Below are positions 24,635 to 33,367 of a DNA stretch of 64,000 bases, one piece after another. Positions within the stretch are counted from its first letter, which is position 1. Each line of letters begins with the position of its first letter. This DNA is from Ruegeria sp. HKCCD8929 (GTDB lineage Bacteria > Pseudomonadota > Alphaproteobacteria > Rhodobacterales > Rhodobacteraceae): assembly GCF_013031405.1 (NCBI RefSeq), contig NZ_WPZY01000019.1:1-64000 (forward strand). Direction: 5' to 3'. Below the pieces are notes generated by a model. That model made no database searches. It was not told where the DNA came from and saw nothing but the letters and a program-made list of their open reading frames with translations. A program made the translations under genes and the position numbers.

Positions 24635-25298
24635 ACCAACCCCCAAGGCGCTCGGACGCGTCCTGCTGACCGGGGGCACCGGCATGGTTGGCTCTTCCGT
24701 GCTGTCGGCGCTGCTGGATGCGGACAGCGTCTCTGAAGTCATTTCCCTGGGTCGCAGACCATCCGGGCGCCAACACCACAAGCTGACCGAAATCACCTTC
24801 GCGGCGTTTGGCGATGCCGAGGCCATCACGCCGCATGTCGCGGGCGTCGACACGGTGTTCCACTGCCTCGCCACCTATTCCAGCCGCGTCAGCCGCGAGG
24901 CTTACGAAGAGATAACGGTCGACTGGCTGGGCGCGCTTCTGCACGCCTGCGAGACGGTGTCGCCCTCGATGACGTTCTGCCTGTTTTCGGCTCAGGGCGC
25001 GCGACCGGATGGCGGCGGAATGTCTTTCGCGCTCAAGACCAAAGGCAAGGCAGAGACCGCCTTGTTCAAGTCAAACATCGCCCGGAAATTCGCGTTCCGG
25101 CCGGGTTACATCGCACCCTCCGGATCGCGGGGCGGCTGGAAGCTGGCCGATTACCTGTTTGTGCCCGTGCAACGGCTCATGCCGTCGATTGGTGTTACAT
25201 CCAACGAACTGGCCATTTCGATGCTGAAAACGGCAACGAACGACCCTCGGCACTCCGCAGTGCTGGAAAACGGAGACATGCGGGCCCTGCTGGATTAG
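24624..25298 (+). CDS. NAD(P)-binding (atypical extended SDR) protein
   Basis: 224 residues from the ATG at 24624; a GTG two codons upstream is also possible. It overlaps the SRPBCC gene by 11 bases. The N-terminal Rossmann motif LLTGGTGMVGSSVL is clear, and GGGMSFALKTKGKAE with FRPGYIAPSG resembles HTATIP2/YbjT-like proteins that bind NADP without a full SDR triad. It closes the TetR-linked operon; the next gene is convergent, 135 bases away. Confidence 0.8.
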   Translation: MQNEPTPKALGRVLLTGGTGMVGSSVLSALLDADSVSEVISLGRRPSGRQHHKLTEITFAAFGDAEAITPHVAGVDTVFHCLATYSSRVSREAYEEITVDWLGALLHACETVSPSMTFCLFSAQGARPDGGGMSFALKTKGKAETALFKSNIARKFAFRPGYIAPSGSRGGWKLADYLFVPVQRLMPSIGVTSNELAISMLKTATNDPRHSAVLENGDMRALLD

Positions 25299-25433
25299 CT
25301 TCACGCCCGCGTTCAGGCGTTGAGACTGGGCCCGATGGACTCAAGCGCCCAAACGCGCCGGGCATCAACTCGACCTCACCGCACGCCTGCAAACAGGCAA
25401 GCAAATTTGCCCCAACGTCGGCTTCCGTAGCGC

Positions 25434-27317
25434 CTAGAACACCACGTTCAGCATCACCATCGACACGATGAGGAACAGCACCGTCATGATGCCGCCGCTC
25501 TTCAGGAAATCCGTGACCTTGTAGCCCGCCGGCCCCATGATCAGCGCGTTTACCTGGTGGGTCGGTATGATGAACGAGTTCGACGTCGAGATCGCGACCG
25601 TCAGCGCAAACAGCGCCGGGCTTGCGTCGGCGGCGACGGCGATCGAGACCGCCAGCGGCACCAGCAGCACGGTTGCACCCACATTCGACATCACCAGCGA
25701 GAACACGGTGGCCAGGACGGCGACACCCAGCTGCAGCGACCACACCGGCCAACCATCGAGTATCGCCAGAATTTGCTGAGCGATCCACTCCGCGGTTCCG
25801 GTATTCTGAACAGCCTGCCCCAGCGGGATCAGACTGGCCAGCAAAAAGACGGTGTTCCACCCCACGGCGCGATAGGCCTCGTCAATGCTCAGGACACGGC
25901 TGAGCAGCATCCCGACCGCGCCGGTCAGCAGGCAGAGCGACAGGCGCACGTCGGTGAACAGGATCAGCGACAGCGAGACGGCAAAGAACAAGAGCGCCCA
26001 GCCGACCTTGTGCGGGCGCAGCTCCTCTTGCGGAAAATCGGTGGTCACCACGATGAAATCCTGATCCCGCTTGATACGCATCAGGTTGTCCCAGCGGGTA
26101 TGCGCAACCAGCATGTCCCCGGCCTGAAACGGAACCAGCCCGATCTGGGTCGGCTCATGCTCTTCGGTTTTCACATGGCTCAGGGTCTCTTCACCCCGGT
26201 GAATGGCCATCAGGCTCAGGCCATAGGTCTTGCGCAGCAGCAACTGGCGGGGGCTTTTGCCGATCAGCTTGGAATCCGGCGGGATCACCAGTTCGGCCAC
26301 ACCGGCATTTGTGGGGGCAAACTCCTCAACAAAGACATCCAGTTCGGGCCGAACGGTCAGCCCGTACTTCTTTGCAAAGTTCTGGACCACGTACCTGTTG
26401 CCGATAATGGCCAACCGGCACGGCGCCGCGATCTCGGCGGTCAGAATCTGGATCATAGACACTTTGCCGCGGTAGAAGGTGGAGATGATGTAGAGATTGT
26501 TCTCGTTGTTGATGTCGGCCAGGATCTGCCCCACCAGCGCGCTGTCGGCGGGCACGTCCACCTCGAAGACATCCGCATGCAGCCCGTAGATACGCTCCAG
26601 ATATTCCGCGGTCCCGCCTCCGGCCGACACTTCGGCCGCGTCCGCCGTTCCCGGCAGCACCCAGCGTCCGAGAAGCAGGAAATACAGGATGCCGGTGCCG
26701 ACAAGCGCGGCTCCGATGGGTGTCACGGAAAACAACCCGAAGGGCGGTATCTTGGCATCGTCGGGCAACCCGGCATTTGCTGTTAGGATCAGATCGTTCA
26801 GCAGGATCAGCGGCGACGATCCCACCATCGTCATGGTGCCGCCAAGGATCGCGCAAAAGCCCATCGGCATCAGCAGGCGGCTGATCGCTATTCCCGAGCG
26901 CACCGAGATCCGGCTGACAACCGGCAGAAACAGTGCCGCCGCACCCACATTCTGCAGAAAGCTCGAGATGAAGCCCACCGTCCCCGACACGATCGGAAGA
27001 ATCCGCGCCTCGGTGGTGCCGCCATGTTTGAGGATGGACGAAGCCACCTTGTTCATGATCCCGGTCCGGTCCAGCCCTGCCCCGACGATCATCACGGCGA
27101 TAATGGATATGACCGCGTTGGATGCAAAGCCATCGAACAGATGCGTCACATCGGCCAGGTTTTCCAGCCCCGGCAGATAGCTCAGGATGCCGACAATCAC
27201 GAGAACGAGCAGCGCGGCCAGGTCAATTCGGATAATCTCGGAGACGAACAGGAAGACCGTAAATCCCAAAAGGCCCAGGACGACCGCCATTTCATTCGTG
27301 AATTGCAGAGCTTCCAT
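25434..27317 (-). CDS. SLC13/DASS-type permease with two TrkA-C domains
   Basis: 627 residues. Two blocks of membrane helices (about 10-235 and 425-627) flank a cytoplasmic insert with two RCK-C/TrkA-C domains near 245-290 and 335-380 (ADSALVGQ and PDSKLIGKS motifs). The N-terminal half has GLDRTGI and the repeated SFLQNVGAAA, the C-terminal half MSNVGATVLLVP, the re-entrant pair of the ion-transporter superfamily. Likely substrates are sulfate, dicarboxylates or similar anions with sodium. It is monocistronic; a 14-base palindrome lies 170 bases upstream. Confidence 0.88.
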   Translation of the reverse strand: MEALQFTNEMAVVLGLLGFTVFLFVSEIIRIDLAALLVLVIVGILSYLPGLENLADVTHLFDGFASNAVISIIAVMIVGAGLDRTGIMNKVASSILKHGGTTEARILPIVSGTVGFISSFLQNVGAAALFLPVVSRISVRSGIAISRLLMPMGFCAILGGTMTMVGSSPLILLNDLILTANAGLPDDAKIPPFGLFSVTPIGAALVGTGILYFLLLGRWVLPGTADAAEVSAGGGTAEYLERIYGLHADVFEVDVPADSALVGQILADINNENNLYIISTFYRGKVSMIQILTAEIAAPCRLAIIGNRYVVQNFAKKYGLTVRPELDVFVEEFAPTNAGVAELVIPPDSKLIGKSPRQLLLRKTYGLSLMAIHRGEETLSHVKTEEHEPTQIGLVPFQAGDMLVAHTRWDNLMRIKRDQDFIVVTTDFPQEELRPHKVGWALLFFAVSLSLILFTDVRLSLCLLTGAVGMLLSRVLSIDEAYRAVGWNTVFLLASLIPLGQAVQNTGTAEWIAQQILAILDGWPVWSLQLGVAVLATVFSLVMSNVGATVLLVPLAVSIAVAADASPALFALTVAISTSNSFIIPTHQVNALIMGPAGYKVTDFLKSGGIMTVLFLIVSMVMLNVVF

Positions 27318-27485
27318 TATGCCCCCCGGAACAGTTCAGACGTTTGTGACCCACAAAACAATTGGCCCGCGCATGGTTTGGCCGCACGGAGTCTTTAGTC
27401 CCTATCACACTTCCGGCAGTTTGTCAGATTTCGCATTCCACTTATTGAATTTGATACGGAAAACTGCGCACGCCAAGCCTCGGTA

Positions 27486-27499
27486 ACACGCATGCGTGT
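27486..27499. promoter_or_regulatory. 14-base perfect palindrome upstream of the SLC13 gene
   Basis: ACACGCATGCGTGT is a perfect palindrome in the spacer between the permease start and the DnaE2-like gene. A regulator site is possible; I can name no protein. Confidence 0.3.
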
Positions 27500-27552
27500 G
27501 ATGGGGCTTGTCCACCTTTCCCAGTGGCTGCGTTCTATGAAGATTGGCAAAG

Positions 27553-27572
27553 GATGGGTGAAATCACCCATC
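27553..27572 (-). terminator. hairpin directly after the DnaE2-like gene
   Basis: GATGGGTGA and TCACCCATC form a perfect nine-pair stem with a two-base centre, beginning at the gene's stop codon. The following minus-strand bases are only weakly T-rich (CTTTGCC), so termination may be partial. Confidence 0.5.
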
Positions 27573-27958
27573 TACACTGCGCTCCGAACCTCTTCCCCCT
27601 GCACCAGCAGATCCAGCATGCCCGAGATATCCTCGACCTCCTCGGCGATCACATGGGTCACCGAATCCGCCCGCTGCATCTGCCCGGTGATGCGCAAGAG
27701 CCGCCCCGCGATCACCGCGCGGCGGAAGCGTTCGAACACCTTGCGCCAGACGATCACGTTGACCACGCCGGTCTCGTCCTCGAGCGTGACAAAGATCACG
27801 CCCTTGGCCGTTCCCGGCCGCTGCCGCAGGATGACCAACCCCGCCACGGCCACCCGCGCGCCCTCGGGCGGGTCGCCCAGCCGGGCGGCGGGCAGGCAGG
27901 CGGGCGGGCGCGGCCAGTCGCGGCCCGGGGCCGGGGTGGGAACGGGGATCACATGCAT
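27572..27958 (-). CDS. stand-alone C-terminal OB-fold of error-prone polymerase DnaE2
   Basis: 128 residues from the ATG at 27958. Residues 30-110 match the C-terminal OB domain of DnaE2/ImuC: VAVAGLVILRQRPGTAKG, then VTLEDETG and VNVIVW. The polymerase, PHP and finger domains are absent, since full DnaE2 is over 1000 residues. The start lies two bases from a consensus LexA box and about eight bases from a -10, so it would be an SOS-induced, nearly leaderless gene. It could be a relic of a deleted imuA-imuB-dnaE2 operon that kept its promoter and tail, or a functional single-strand-DNA or clamp-binding accessory. The reading frame is intact. Confidence 0.7.
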   Translation of the reverse strand: MHVIPVPTPAPGRDWPRPPACLPAARLGDPPEGARVAVAGLVILRQRPGTAKGVIFVTLEDETGVVNVIVWRKVFERFRRAVIAGRLLRITGQMQRADSVTHVIAEEVEDISGMLDLLVQGEEVRSAV

Positions 27959-27960
27959 GA

Positions 27961-27993
27961 GAACAAATATAGAACATGTGTAACGAATGTCCA
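27961..27993 (-). promoter_or_regulatory. LexA (SOS) box overlapping a promoter
   Basis: Minus strand GTTC-TATATTT-GTTC (27961-27975) is the exact alphaproteobacterial LexA consensus GTTC-N7-GTTC. Its centre doubles as the -10 (TATATT, 27966-27971), with TGGACA at 27988-27993 as -35 and a 16-base spacer. LexA binding would block the promoter. Confidence 0.85.
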
Positions 27994-28085
27994 GACGCGG
28001 CCCGGTGCGTCGCAATTGAGGCTAGAATCGTTCCAACAGCTTGACTAAGGAAGATGCGGAACATCGCAGAAGGAAGACGCGAGCA

Positions 28086-28409
28086 ATGGCAAAGATTACC
28101 TATATCGAGCATGGCGGGACCGAGCACACTGTCGATGTCGCCAACGGCCTGACCGTGATGGAAGGTGCCCGCGACAACAATATCCCCGGCATCGAGGCCG
28201 ATTGCGGCGGCGCCTGCGCCTGCTCAACCTGCCACGTCTATGTGCATCCCGACTGGGTTGAGAAGCTGCCCACCAAGGACGACATGGAAGAGGACATGCT
28301 CGACTTTGCCTACGAGCCCGACCCCTCGCGCTCGCGCCTGACCTGCCAGATCAAGGTCACCGACGCGCTGGACGGTCTGGTCGTGCAGATGCCGGAAAAG
28401 CAGATCTGA
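28086..28409 (+). CDS. [2Fe-2S] ferredoxin
   Basis: 107 residues from the ATG at 28086, with AAGGAAG upstream. Cys40, Cys46, Cys49 and Cys87 fit the CX5CX2C...C pattern of adrenodoxin-type (FdVI/FdxB) ferredoxins; Cys44 is an extra. It is acidic with the DMEEDMLDFA helix typical of the class. It passes electrons to P450s or helps iron-sulfur cluster assembly; the window gives no partner. The next gene starts inside its stop codon. Confidence 0.95.
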   Translation: MAKITYIEHGGTEHTVDVANGLTVMEGARDNNIPGIEADCGGACACSTCHVYVHPDWVEKLPTKDDMEEDMLDFAYEPDPSRSRLTCQIKVTDALDGLVVQMPEKQI

Positions 28410-29275
28410 TGCCAAGGCAGGCGCCGCGCCTGCCTGCCCGCCCGTGGCACGCATATGCCCGCGGCGCAGGGCTGGCGTTGAGCCTGTGGCTGGGTTTGTC
28501 GAGCGCAGCCGAGGCCTGCCGAACCTCCCCCCGTCATTGGGGGATTTCCAACGGCTCATATGTTGCCGCACCGGGTTGCAAAGGCGGTCAGTTCACAACC
28601 TGTCCGGGGCAAACCATCTCCTCGGCTTGGTATAGCCACGAAACCAGCCGCTATGCGCATGGCGTTCTCGGAGATGCCATCGAATACACTCAGCTCACTG
28701 TCCACTCCAGCGACCCCCTCGCGGACACGTGCGGAACAAAATCCGCACAGCTGGACGATCTTCACGTGTTCGAAGACATCGCCCCGCGGCTCGTGGATCT
28801 GGACCGGGATCAAAGCGCGGAAATCATCACCGTGCGCAGCCACGCCGAGAAAGGCGCACAGCTCGCAATCTACGCCGACCGGGGCGGGTATGACCTTCAA
28901 CTTGTCGCCGCAACTCCTTATATCGGAAGAAAGAACCGCTGGCTGGCCCCCGCGGGAGCCGCCGATCTGGATGGGGATGGATATGTCGAGATCGCCTATG
29001 TCGACCGCCCGCACCTCGCCAAAACGCTCCGCATCTGGCGGTACCGGGACGGGGAACTGACCGAAATCGCCGCTCTGCCCGGCCTCACCAATCACCGCAT
29101 CGGCGAGGATTTCATCTCAGGCGGCCTGCGCGACTGCGGCACCGGCCCCGAACTTATCCTGGCCAGCGGCGATTGGCGCCGTCTCGTATCAGTCCGGTTC
29201 GACGAGGGCTGGGTGACACAAGACCTCGGAGCATATGGCCGAGACCGCATGGTCCAGACGATGGAGTGCGGTTAG
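28409..29275 (+). CDS. exported FG-GAP/VCBS repeat protein
   Basis: 288 residues. After a basic N terminus, a hydrophobic run near 22-33 ending in SSAAEA looks like a signal peptide. Two calcium-binding-type repeats are visible, DLDRDQSAEIITV and DLDGDGYVEIAYV, of the kind that build beta-propellers. Several cysteines (ACRTS, GCKGGQ, TCPGQ, TCGTK) fit an oxidising compartment. It overlaps the ferredoxin stop by one base, but functional coupling between a cytoplasmic ferredoxin and this protein is unclear. Confidence 0.8.
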   Translation: MPRQAPRLPARPWHAYARGAGLALSLWLGLSSAAEACRTSPRHWGISNGSYVAAPGCKGGQFTTCPGQTISSAWYSHETSRYAHGVLGDAIEYTQLTVHSSDPLADTCGTKSAQLDDLHVFEDIAPRLVDLDRDQSAEIITVRSHAEKGAQLAIYADRGGYDLQLVAATPYIGRKNRWLAPAGAADLDGDGYVEIAYVDRPHLAKTLRIWRYRDGELTEIAALPGLTNHRIGEDFISGGLRDCGTGPELILASGDWRRLVSVRFDEGWVTQDLGAYGRDRMVQTMECG

Positions 29276-29334
29276 CACGTTCACATCATCTCAACAGAAA
29301 ACTCTCTTGATCTGATCCCCGGTGGAACCACCCC

Positions 29335-29414
29335 GCCGCGCGCCTAGCGCGCGGCGCCGGGCCCAACGGGAGGCAATGCCGCAGGCGTAGCCGACGGGCG
29401 GGAGCCTCCCGGTT
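29335..29414. repeat. intergenic repeat with hairpins, copy A
   Basis: GCCGCGCGC-CTA-GCGCGCGGC (29335-29355) is a perfect hairpin. It is followed by CGGCGCCGGGC, CAACGGGA and, at 29393-29405, GACGGGCGGGAGC. The same three blocks recur inverted at 38010-38069. AACGGGAGGC and GCCTCCC form a second arm pair. Confidence 0.6.
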
Positions 29415-29439
29415 CCCGATCCTCAGCCGACACGATGTC

Positions 29440-30702
29440 CTACAGCGCCCGCCAGCCGATATCGCGGCGGAAGAACCCGCCGGGCCAGTCCACCGCCCCG
29501 ACCATCGCATAAGCCCGGTCGCGCGCCTCCTGCAACGTATCGCCCCGCGCGGTCACGTTCAGAACCCGGCCTCCGGACGCCAGCACAGCCCCGCCTTCGG
29601 CCTTGGTTCCGGCATGAAACACCATGTTGCGGCTGTCCTCGGGCAGCGCGTCCAGCCCCTTGATCTCGGTCCCCTTCTCATATGATCCGGGATAGCCATT
29701 GGCCGCCATCACCACCGTCATCGCATGATCGTCGGCCCAGTTCACCCGGGCCTCGGCCAGGCGTCCCTCGGCCGCCGCATGCATCAGGTCCATCGCCTGC
29801 GCGCCCAGCCGCATCATCAGCACCTGACATTCCGGATCGCCAAAGCGCACGTTGTATTCCACCAGACGCGGCTGGCCATCCTGAATCATCAGCCCGGCAT
29901 ATAGCACACCCTGAAACGGCACCCCGCGCCGGGCCATCTCGGCCATGGTCGGACGCACGATCTGATCCATCGCACGCGCCTCGACCTCGACGCTCAGTAC
30001 CGGTGCGGGAGAATAAGCCCCCATGCCGCCAGTGTTCAGCCCGGTATCGCCCTCGCCCACCCGCTTGTGGTCCTGCGCAGTGCCGATCGACAGGATGTCG
30101 GTGCCGTCGCACAGCACGAAAAGCGAGGCCTCTTCTCCCTCCATGAACTCCTCGATCACCACTTCGGCGCCGGCGCCACCAAAGGCGCCGCCGAACATGT
30201 CATCGACGGCCTCCAGCGCGGTGGCCTCGTCCATCGCCACGATCACGCCCTTGCCCGCGGCCAGCCCGTCCGCCTTGACCACGATCGGCGCACCATGCGC
30301 CCGGACATAGGCCTTGGCTGGTTCGGCTTCGGTGAACCGCGCATAAGCCGCCGTCGGCGCCCTCGCCGCATCGCAGATCTCCTTGGTGAAGCTCTTCGAC
30401 GCCTCCAGCCGCGCCGCGCCCTCGGAGGGGCCAAAGACGAGTATCCCCGCCTCACGCAGCCGGTCCGCGACCCCGGCGGCCAAAGGCGCCTCGGGCCCCA
30501 CGATCACGAAGTCGATGGCGTTTTCCTCGGCAAAACTGACCACTGCGCCACCGTTCTCGATGTCAAACGACGCACAATCGGCGATCTGCGCGATCCCGGC
30601 ATTTCCCGGCGCCACGATCAGACGGTCGCATTTGGGGTTCTGCATCACCGCCCAGGCCAGCGCATGTTCGCGCCCGCCGCTGCCGAGAATGAGGATGTTC
30701 AT
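29440..30702 (-). CDS. purD: phosphoribosylamine--glycine ligase
   Basis: 420 residues, full length. N-terminal LILGSGGREHALAW, ATP-grasp motifs VVKADGLAAGKGV and FRFGDPECQ-type (VRFGDPECQ), and C-terminal VLNVTARG identify GARS. It joins glycine to phosphoribosylamine in purine synthesis. purA lies 27 kb away on the same strand, so there is no purine cluster. It is divergent from xseA, with 74 bases between the starts. Confidence 0.97.
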   Translation of the reverse strand: MNILILGSGGREHALAWAVMQNPKCDRLIVAPGNAGIAQIADCASFDIENGGAVVSFAEENAIDFVIVGPEAPLAAGVADRLREAGILVFGPSEGAARLEASKSFTKEICDAARAPTAAYARFTEAEPAKAYVRAHGAPIVVKADGLAAGKGVIVAMDEATALEAVDDMFGGAFGGAGAEVVIEEFMEGEEASLFVLCDGTDILSIGTAQDHKRVGEGDTGLNTGGMGAYSPAPVLSVEVEARAMDQIVRPTMAEMARRGVPFQGVLYAGLMIQDGQPRLVEYNVRFGDPECQVLMMRLGAQAMDLMHAAAEGRLAEARVNWADDHAMTVVMAANGYPGSYEKGTEIKGLDALPEDSRNMVFHAGTKAEGGAVLASGGRVLNVTARGDTLQEARDRAYAMVGAVDWPGGFFRRDIGWRAL

Positions 30703-30776
30703 GAAGGTCTCCGATCTGCTTGGCCTCGCCTGCGCGGCGTTCTAAGCTGCGCGGGCAGTCTAAACAAGGCGATGAA

Positions 30777-32264
30777 ATGTCCGACCTCCTCGACGATCCC
30801 GTTCCCGGGCAGAACATGCCCGAATACACCGTCTCGGAACTCTCCGGTGAGGTGAAGCGCACGCTGGAAGGCTCCTTTGGCCGCATCCGCGTGCGCGGCG
30901 AGGTGGGGCGGGTGTTCAAGGCCCGTTCGGGCCATCTCTACTATGACGTCAAGGACGACCGGAACGTGCTGGCCTGCACCACTTGGAAGGGTCAGGTCGC
31001 CGGGCTGTCGGTCGTGCCGGAAGAAGGGTTGGAGGTCGTCGTCACGGGCCGCCTCACCGCATTCGGCGCGCAGTCCAAGTACAACATGAACGTGGATGAG
31101 GTCGCGGTTGCGGGCCAGGGCGCGCTGATGGCACTCTTGGAAAAACGCAAGAAACAGCTCGAAGCCGAAGGGCTGTTCGCGCCCGAGCGCAAGCGCCCCC
31201 TGCCCTACCTGCCGCAGATCATCGGCGTGGTGACCTCGCCCTCGGGCGCGGTGATCCGCGATATCCTGCACCGCCTGCGCGACCGGTTCCCACGCAAGGT
31301 GCTGATCTGGCCGGTGGCCGTGCAGGGCAGCAATTGCGCCCCCGAGGTCGCCCGCGCCATCGAAGGATTCAACAAGCTCACCCCCGGCGGCGCCCTGCCC
31401 CGGCCCGACCTGATCATCGTCGCGCGCGGCGGCGGCTCCATCGAAGATCTCTGGGGCTTCAACGAGGAAATCGTCGCCCGCGCGGCGGCAGCCTCGCAAA
31501 TCCCGCTGATCTCGGCAGTGGGGCACGAGACCGATACCACGCTGATCGACTACGTCTCCGACCGCCGCGCCCCCACGCCCACCGCTGCCGCCGAACTGGC
31601 CGTCCCGGTGCGGATGGAACTGCTGGCCTGGACCGGCGAACAGGGCGCCCGCCTCGCCCGCGCCGCCACCGACACGGTGCAGCGCCGCGCCCAGCGTCTC
31701 AGCGATCTCAGCCGCGCCCTGCCGCGCGCCGAAACCCTGCTGGACACTCCGCGCCAGAGGCTCGATCAGGTGGCCGAGCGCCTGCCCAACGCCCTGATCC
31801 GGGGCGTGCAGAACCGGCGGGTGAAACTGCTCGACATCTCGGCGCATCTGCGCCCGTCCACCCTGCGCGGTCTGGTCGAAACCCGCCGTGACCGCTGCCG
31901 CAACCTCGCCTCACGCCTGTCGCTGCGCCCGATCCAGCGCGAGATGCAGGCCCAGCGCGACGCGCTCACCCGTCTATCCGAACGTCTCGACGCCGCCCAA
32001 ACCGCCCGTATCGACCGACTGCGCCAGCAACTCGACGCCACCGACCGGCTGCGCGAAACCCTCAGCTACAAGGCCACGCTCGAGCGCGGTTATGCCGTGG
32101 TCCGCGCCGAGGGAGAGGTCGTCACCACCAAGTCTCAGGCCGCCAAACACGGCACGCTGGAAATCGAATTCGCCGATGGCCGCCTGAGCACCGGTGGCGC
32201 CACGCCGAAACCAACCCCTAAGAAACCCAAGCCCCAACCGCCCAGCCAGGGCTCGCTGTTCTAA
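30777..32264 (+). CDS. xseA: exodeoxyribonuclease VII large subunit
   Basis: 495 residues from the ATG at 30777 with AAGGCG upstream. An N-terminal OB domain (VRGEVGRVFKARSGHLYYDVKD) is followed by the catalytic core with ARGGGSIEDLW and SAVGHETDTTL, then a long coiled coil and an RGYAVVR C-terminal segment. With XseB it degrades single-stranded DNA. The C-terminal tail is Lys/Pro-rich. xseB is not nearby. The GST gene begins four bases after the stop. Confidence 0.96.
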   Translation: MSDLLDDPVPGQNMPEYTVSELSGEVKRTLEGSFGRIRVRGEVGRVFKARSGHLYYDVKDDRNVLACTTWKGQVAGLSVVPEEGLEVVVTGRLTAFGAQSKYNMNVDEVAVAGQGALMALLEKRKKQLEAEGLFAPERKRPLPYLPQIIGVVTSPSGAVIRDILHRLRDRFPRKVLIWPVAVQGSNCAPEVARAIEGFNKLTPGGALPRPDLIIVARGGGSIEDLWGFNEEIVARAAAASQIPLISAVGHETDTTLIDYVSDRRAPTPTAAAELAVPVRMELLAWTGEQGARLARAATDTVQRRAQRLSDLSRALPRAETLLDTPRQRLDQVAERLPNALIRGVQNRRVKLLDISAHLRPSTLRGLVETRRDRCRNLASRLSLRPIQREMQAQRDALTRLSERLDAAQTARIDRLRQQLDATDRLRETLSYKATLERGYAVVRAEGEVVTTKSQAAKHGTLEIEFADGRLSTGGATPKPTPKKPKPQPPSQGSLF

Positions 32265-32268
32265 GCGC

Positions 32269-32910
32269 ATGCTGACGATCTGGGGCCGCAAGACATCCTC
32301 GAACGTGCAGGCCCTGATGTGGTGCGTCGGCGAGCTGCGCCTGCCCTACCGGCGCCACGACGCCGGCCACCGTTTCGGCGGCCTCGACACCGACGCCTTC
32401 GCCGCCCTGAATCCCAACCGCACCATTCCGGTGCTGCGGGACGGCGATAACCCACCGCTTTGGGAAACCGGCGCCATCCTGCGCTATCTGGCGGCGCGGT
32501 ACGGCGATGACCAATTCTGGCCGCGCGATCCCCTGCGCCGCGCTGAAACCGACAAATGGGCCGAATGGGCCAAGCTCAACGTCGCGATGGCCTTTACCGT
32601 TCCGGTGTTCTGGCGCGTGGTCCGCACCACCCCTGCGGACCGCGACCCAGCCGCCATTCGCGCGGCAATCGACGCGTTGGAAACCAAGCTCACCATCGCC
32701 GACACCCGGCTTGGCCTACACCCATACCTCGCCGGAGACACCTTCACGCTGGCCGACATCCAGCTTGGCCACGTGCTCTACCGCTATTACAACATAGACA
32801 TCGACCGCGCGCCGCTGCCCAACCTCGCCCGCTACCACCAAAACCTGACAGACCGCCCCACCTATCGCGAACACGTCATGCTATCCTACGACGAACTGAA
32901 AGCAGACTGA
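32269..32910 (+). CDS. glutathione S-transferase family protein
   Basis: 213 residues. The N-terminal thioredoxin-like domain shows SSNVQALMWC and the NPNRTIPVL turn with the conserved cis-proline, then WETGAILRYLA. The C-terminal helical domain has TLADIQLG. The pattern resembles theta/zeta-like bacterial GSTs; the catalytic residue is probably a Ser near position 10. It is translationally close to xseA, with no obvious functional link. Confidence 0.9.
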   Translation: MLTIWGRKTSSNVQALMWCVGELRLPYRRHDAGHRFGGLDTDAFAALNPNRTIPVLRDGDNPPLWETGAILRYLAARYGDDQFWPRDPLRRAETDKWAEWAKLNVAMAFTVPVFWRVVRTTPADRDPAAIRAAIDALETKLTIADTRLGLHPYLAGDTFTLADIQLGHVLYRYYNIDIDRAPLPNLARYHQNLTDRPTYREHVMLSYDELKAD

Positions 32911-32920
32911 CTCCAGCCCG

Positions 32921-32942
32921 CTTCTTCTTGCCCAAAATACGC
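32921..32942 (-). repeat. short roseobacter-type intergenic motif
   Basis: Minus strand GCGTATTTTGGGCAAGAAG, a close relative of the motif at 9206. It lies 10 bases after the GST stop. Confidence 0.45.
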
Positions 32943-32971
32943 AAATCCCGCAGATGCCACCGGGTGCCGCG

Positions 32972-33367
32972 TCAGACCCCGACCTCGGGCCCGTAACACA
33001 GCATCTCTTCCCCGATATCCTCAGCCTCATACAACTCGGTCGCTTCCGGGTCCCCCTGAAACCGCGCGATCAGCCCGCCGGGCGTGCGGTTGAACACCCA
33101 GCATTGAGGGTCCAGCCGGTCCTCGTAGATAAAACAGATCTGCTCTTCCCGCTCATACCAGATCCCCTCCTTGCAGTCCCCGTCCAGAAAGGACCACAGC
33201 ACCCGGCGGTTCGGCATATAGCGCTCGACCCCGTAGGCCACGCCATCGAAGCCATAAAACAGGGTCTTGCCGCGGGTATAGCTGTCGAACTCGTCAGCCG
33301 ACATCGGGCCCTGGGCCCACGCCGCCTGAACCGACAGCAGCAGCAGAATCACGGATCGCTTCAGCAT
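32972..33367 (-). CDS. small exported protein of unknown function
   Basis: 131 residues from the ATG at 33367. The first 19 residues (KRSVILLLLSVQAAWAQG) are a clean signal peptide with an AWA cleavage site. The mature part is acidic with GKTLFYGFDG, YGVERY and three cysteines in DCKEG, ICFIYE and CWVF. I associate this pattern with a roseobacter hypothetical family without a name. Its start overlaps the alkane monooxygenase-like gene by 74 bases in another frame. Confidence 0.7.
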   Translation of the reverse strand: MLKRSVILLLLSVQAAWAQGPMSADEFDSYTRGKTLFYGFDGVAYGVERYMPNRRVLWSFLDGDCKEGIWYEREEQICFIYEDRLDPQCWVFNRTPGGLIARFQGDPEATELYEAEDIGEEMLCYGPEVGV

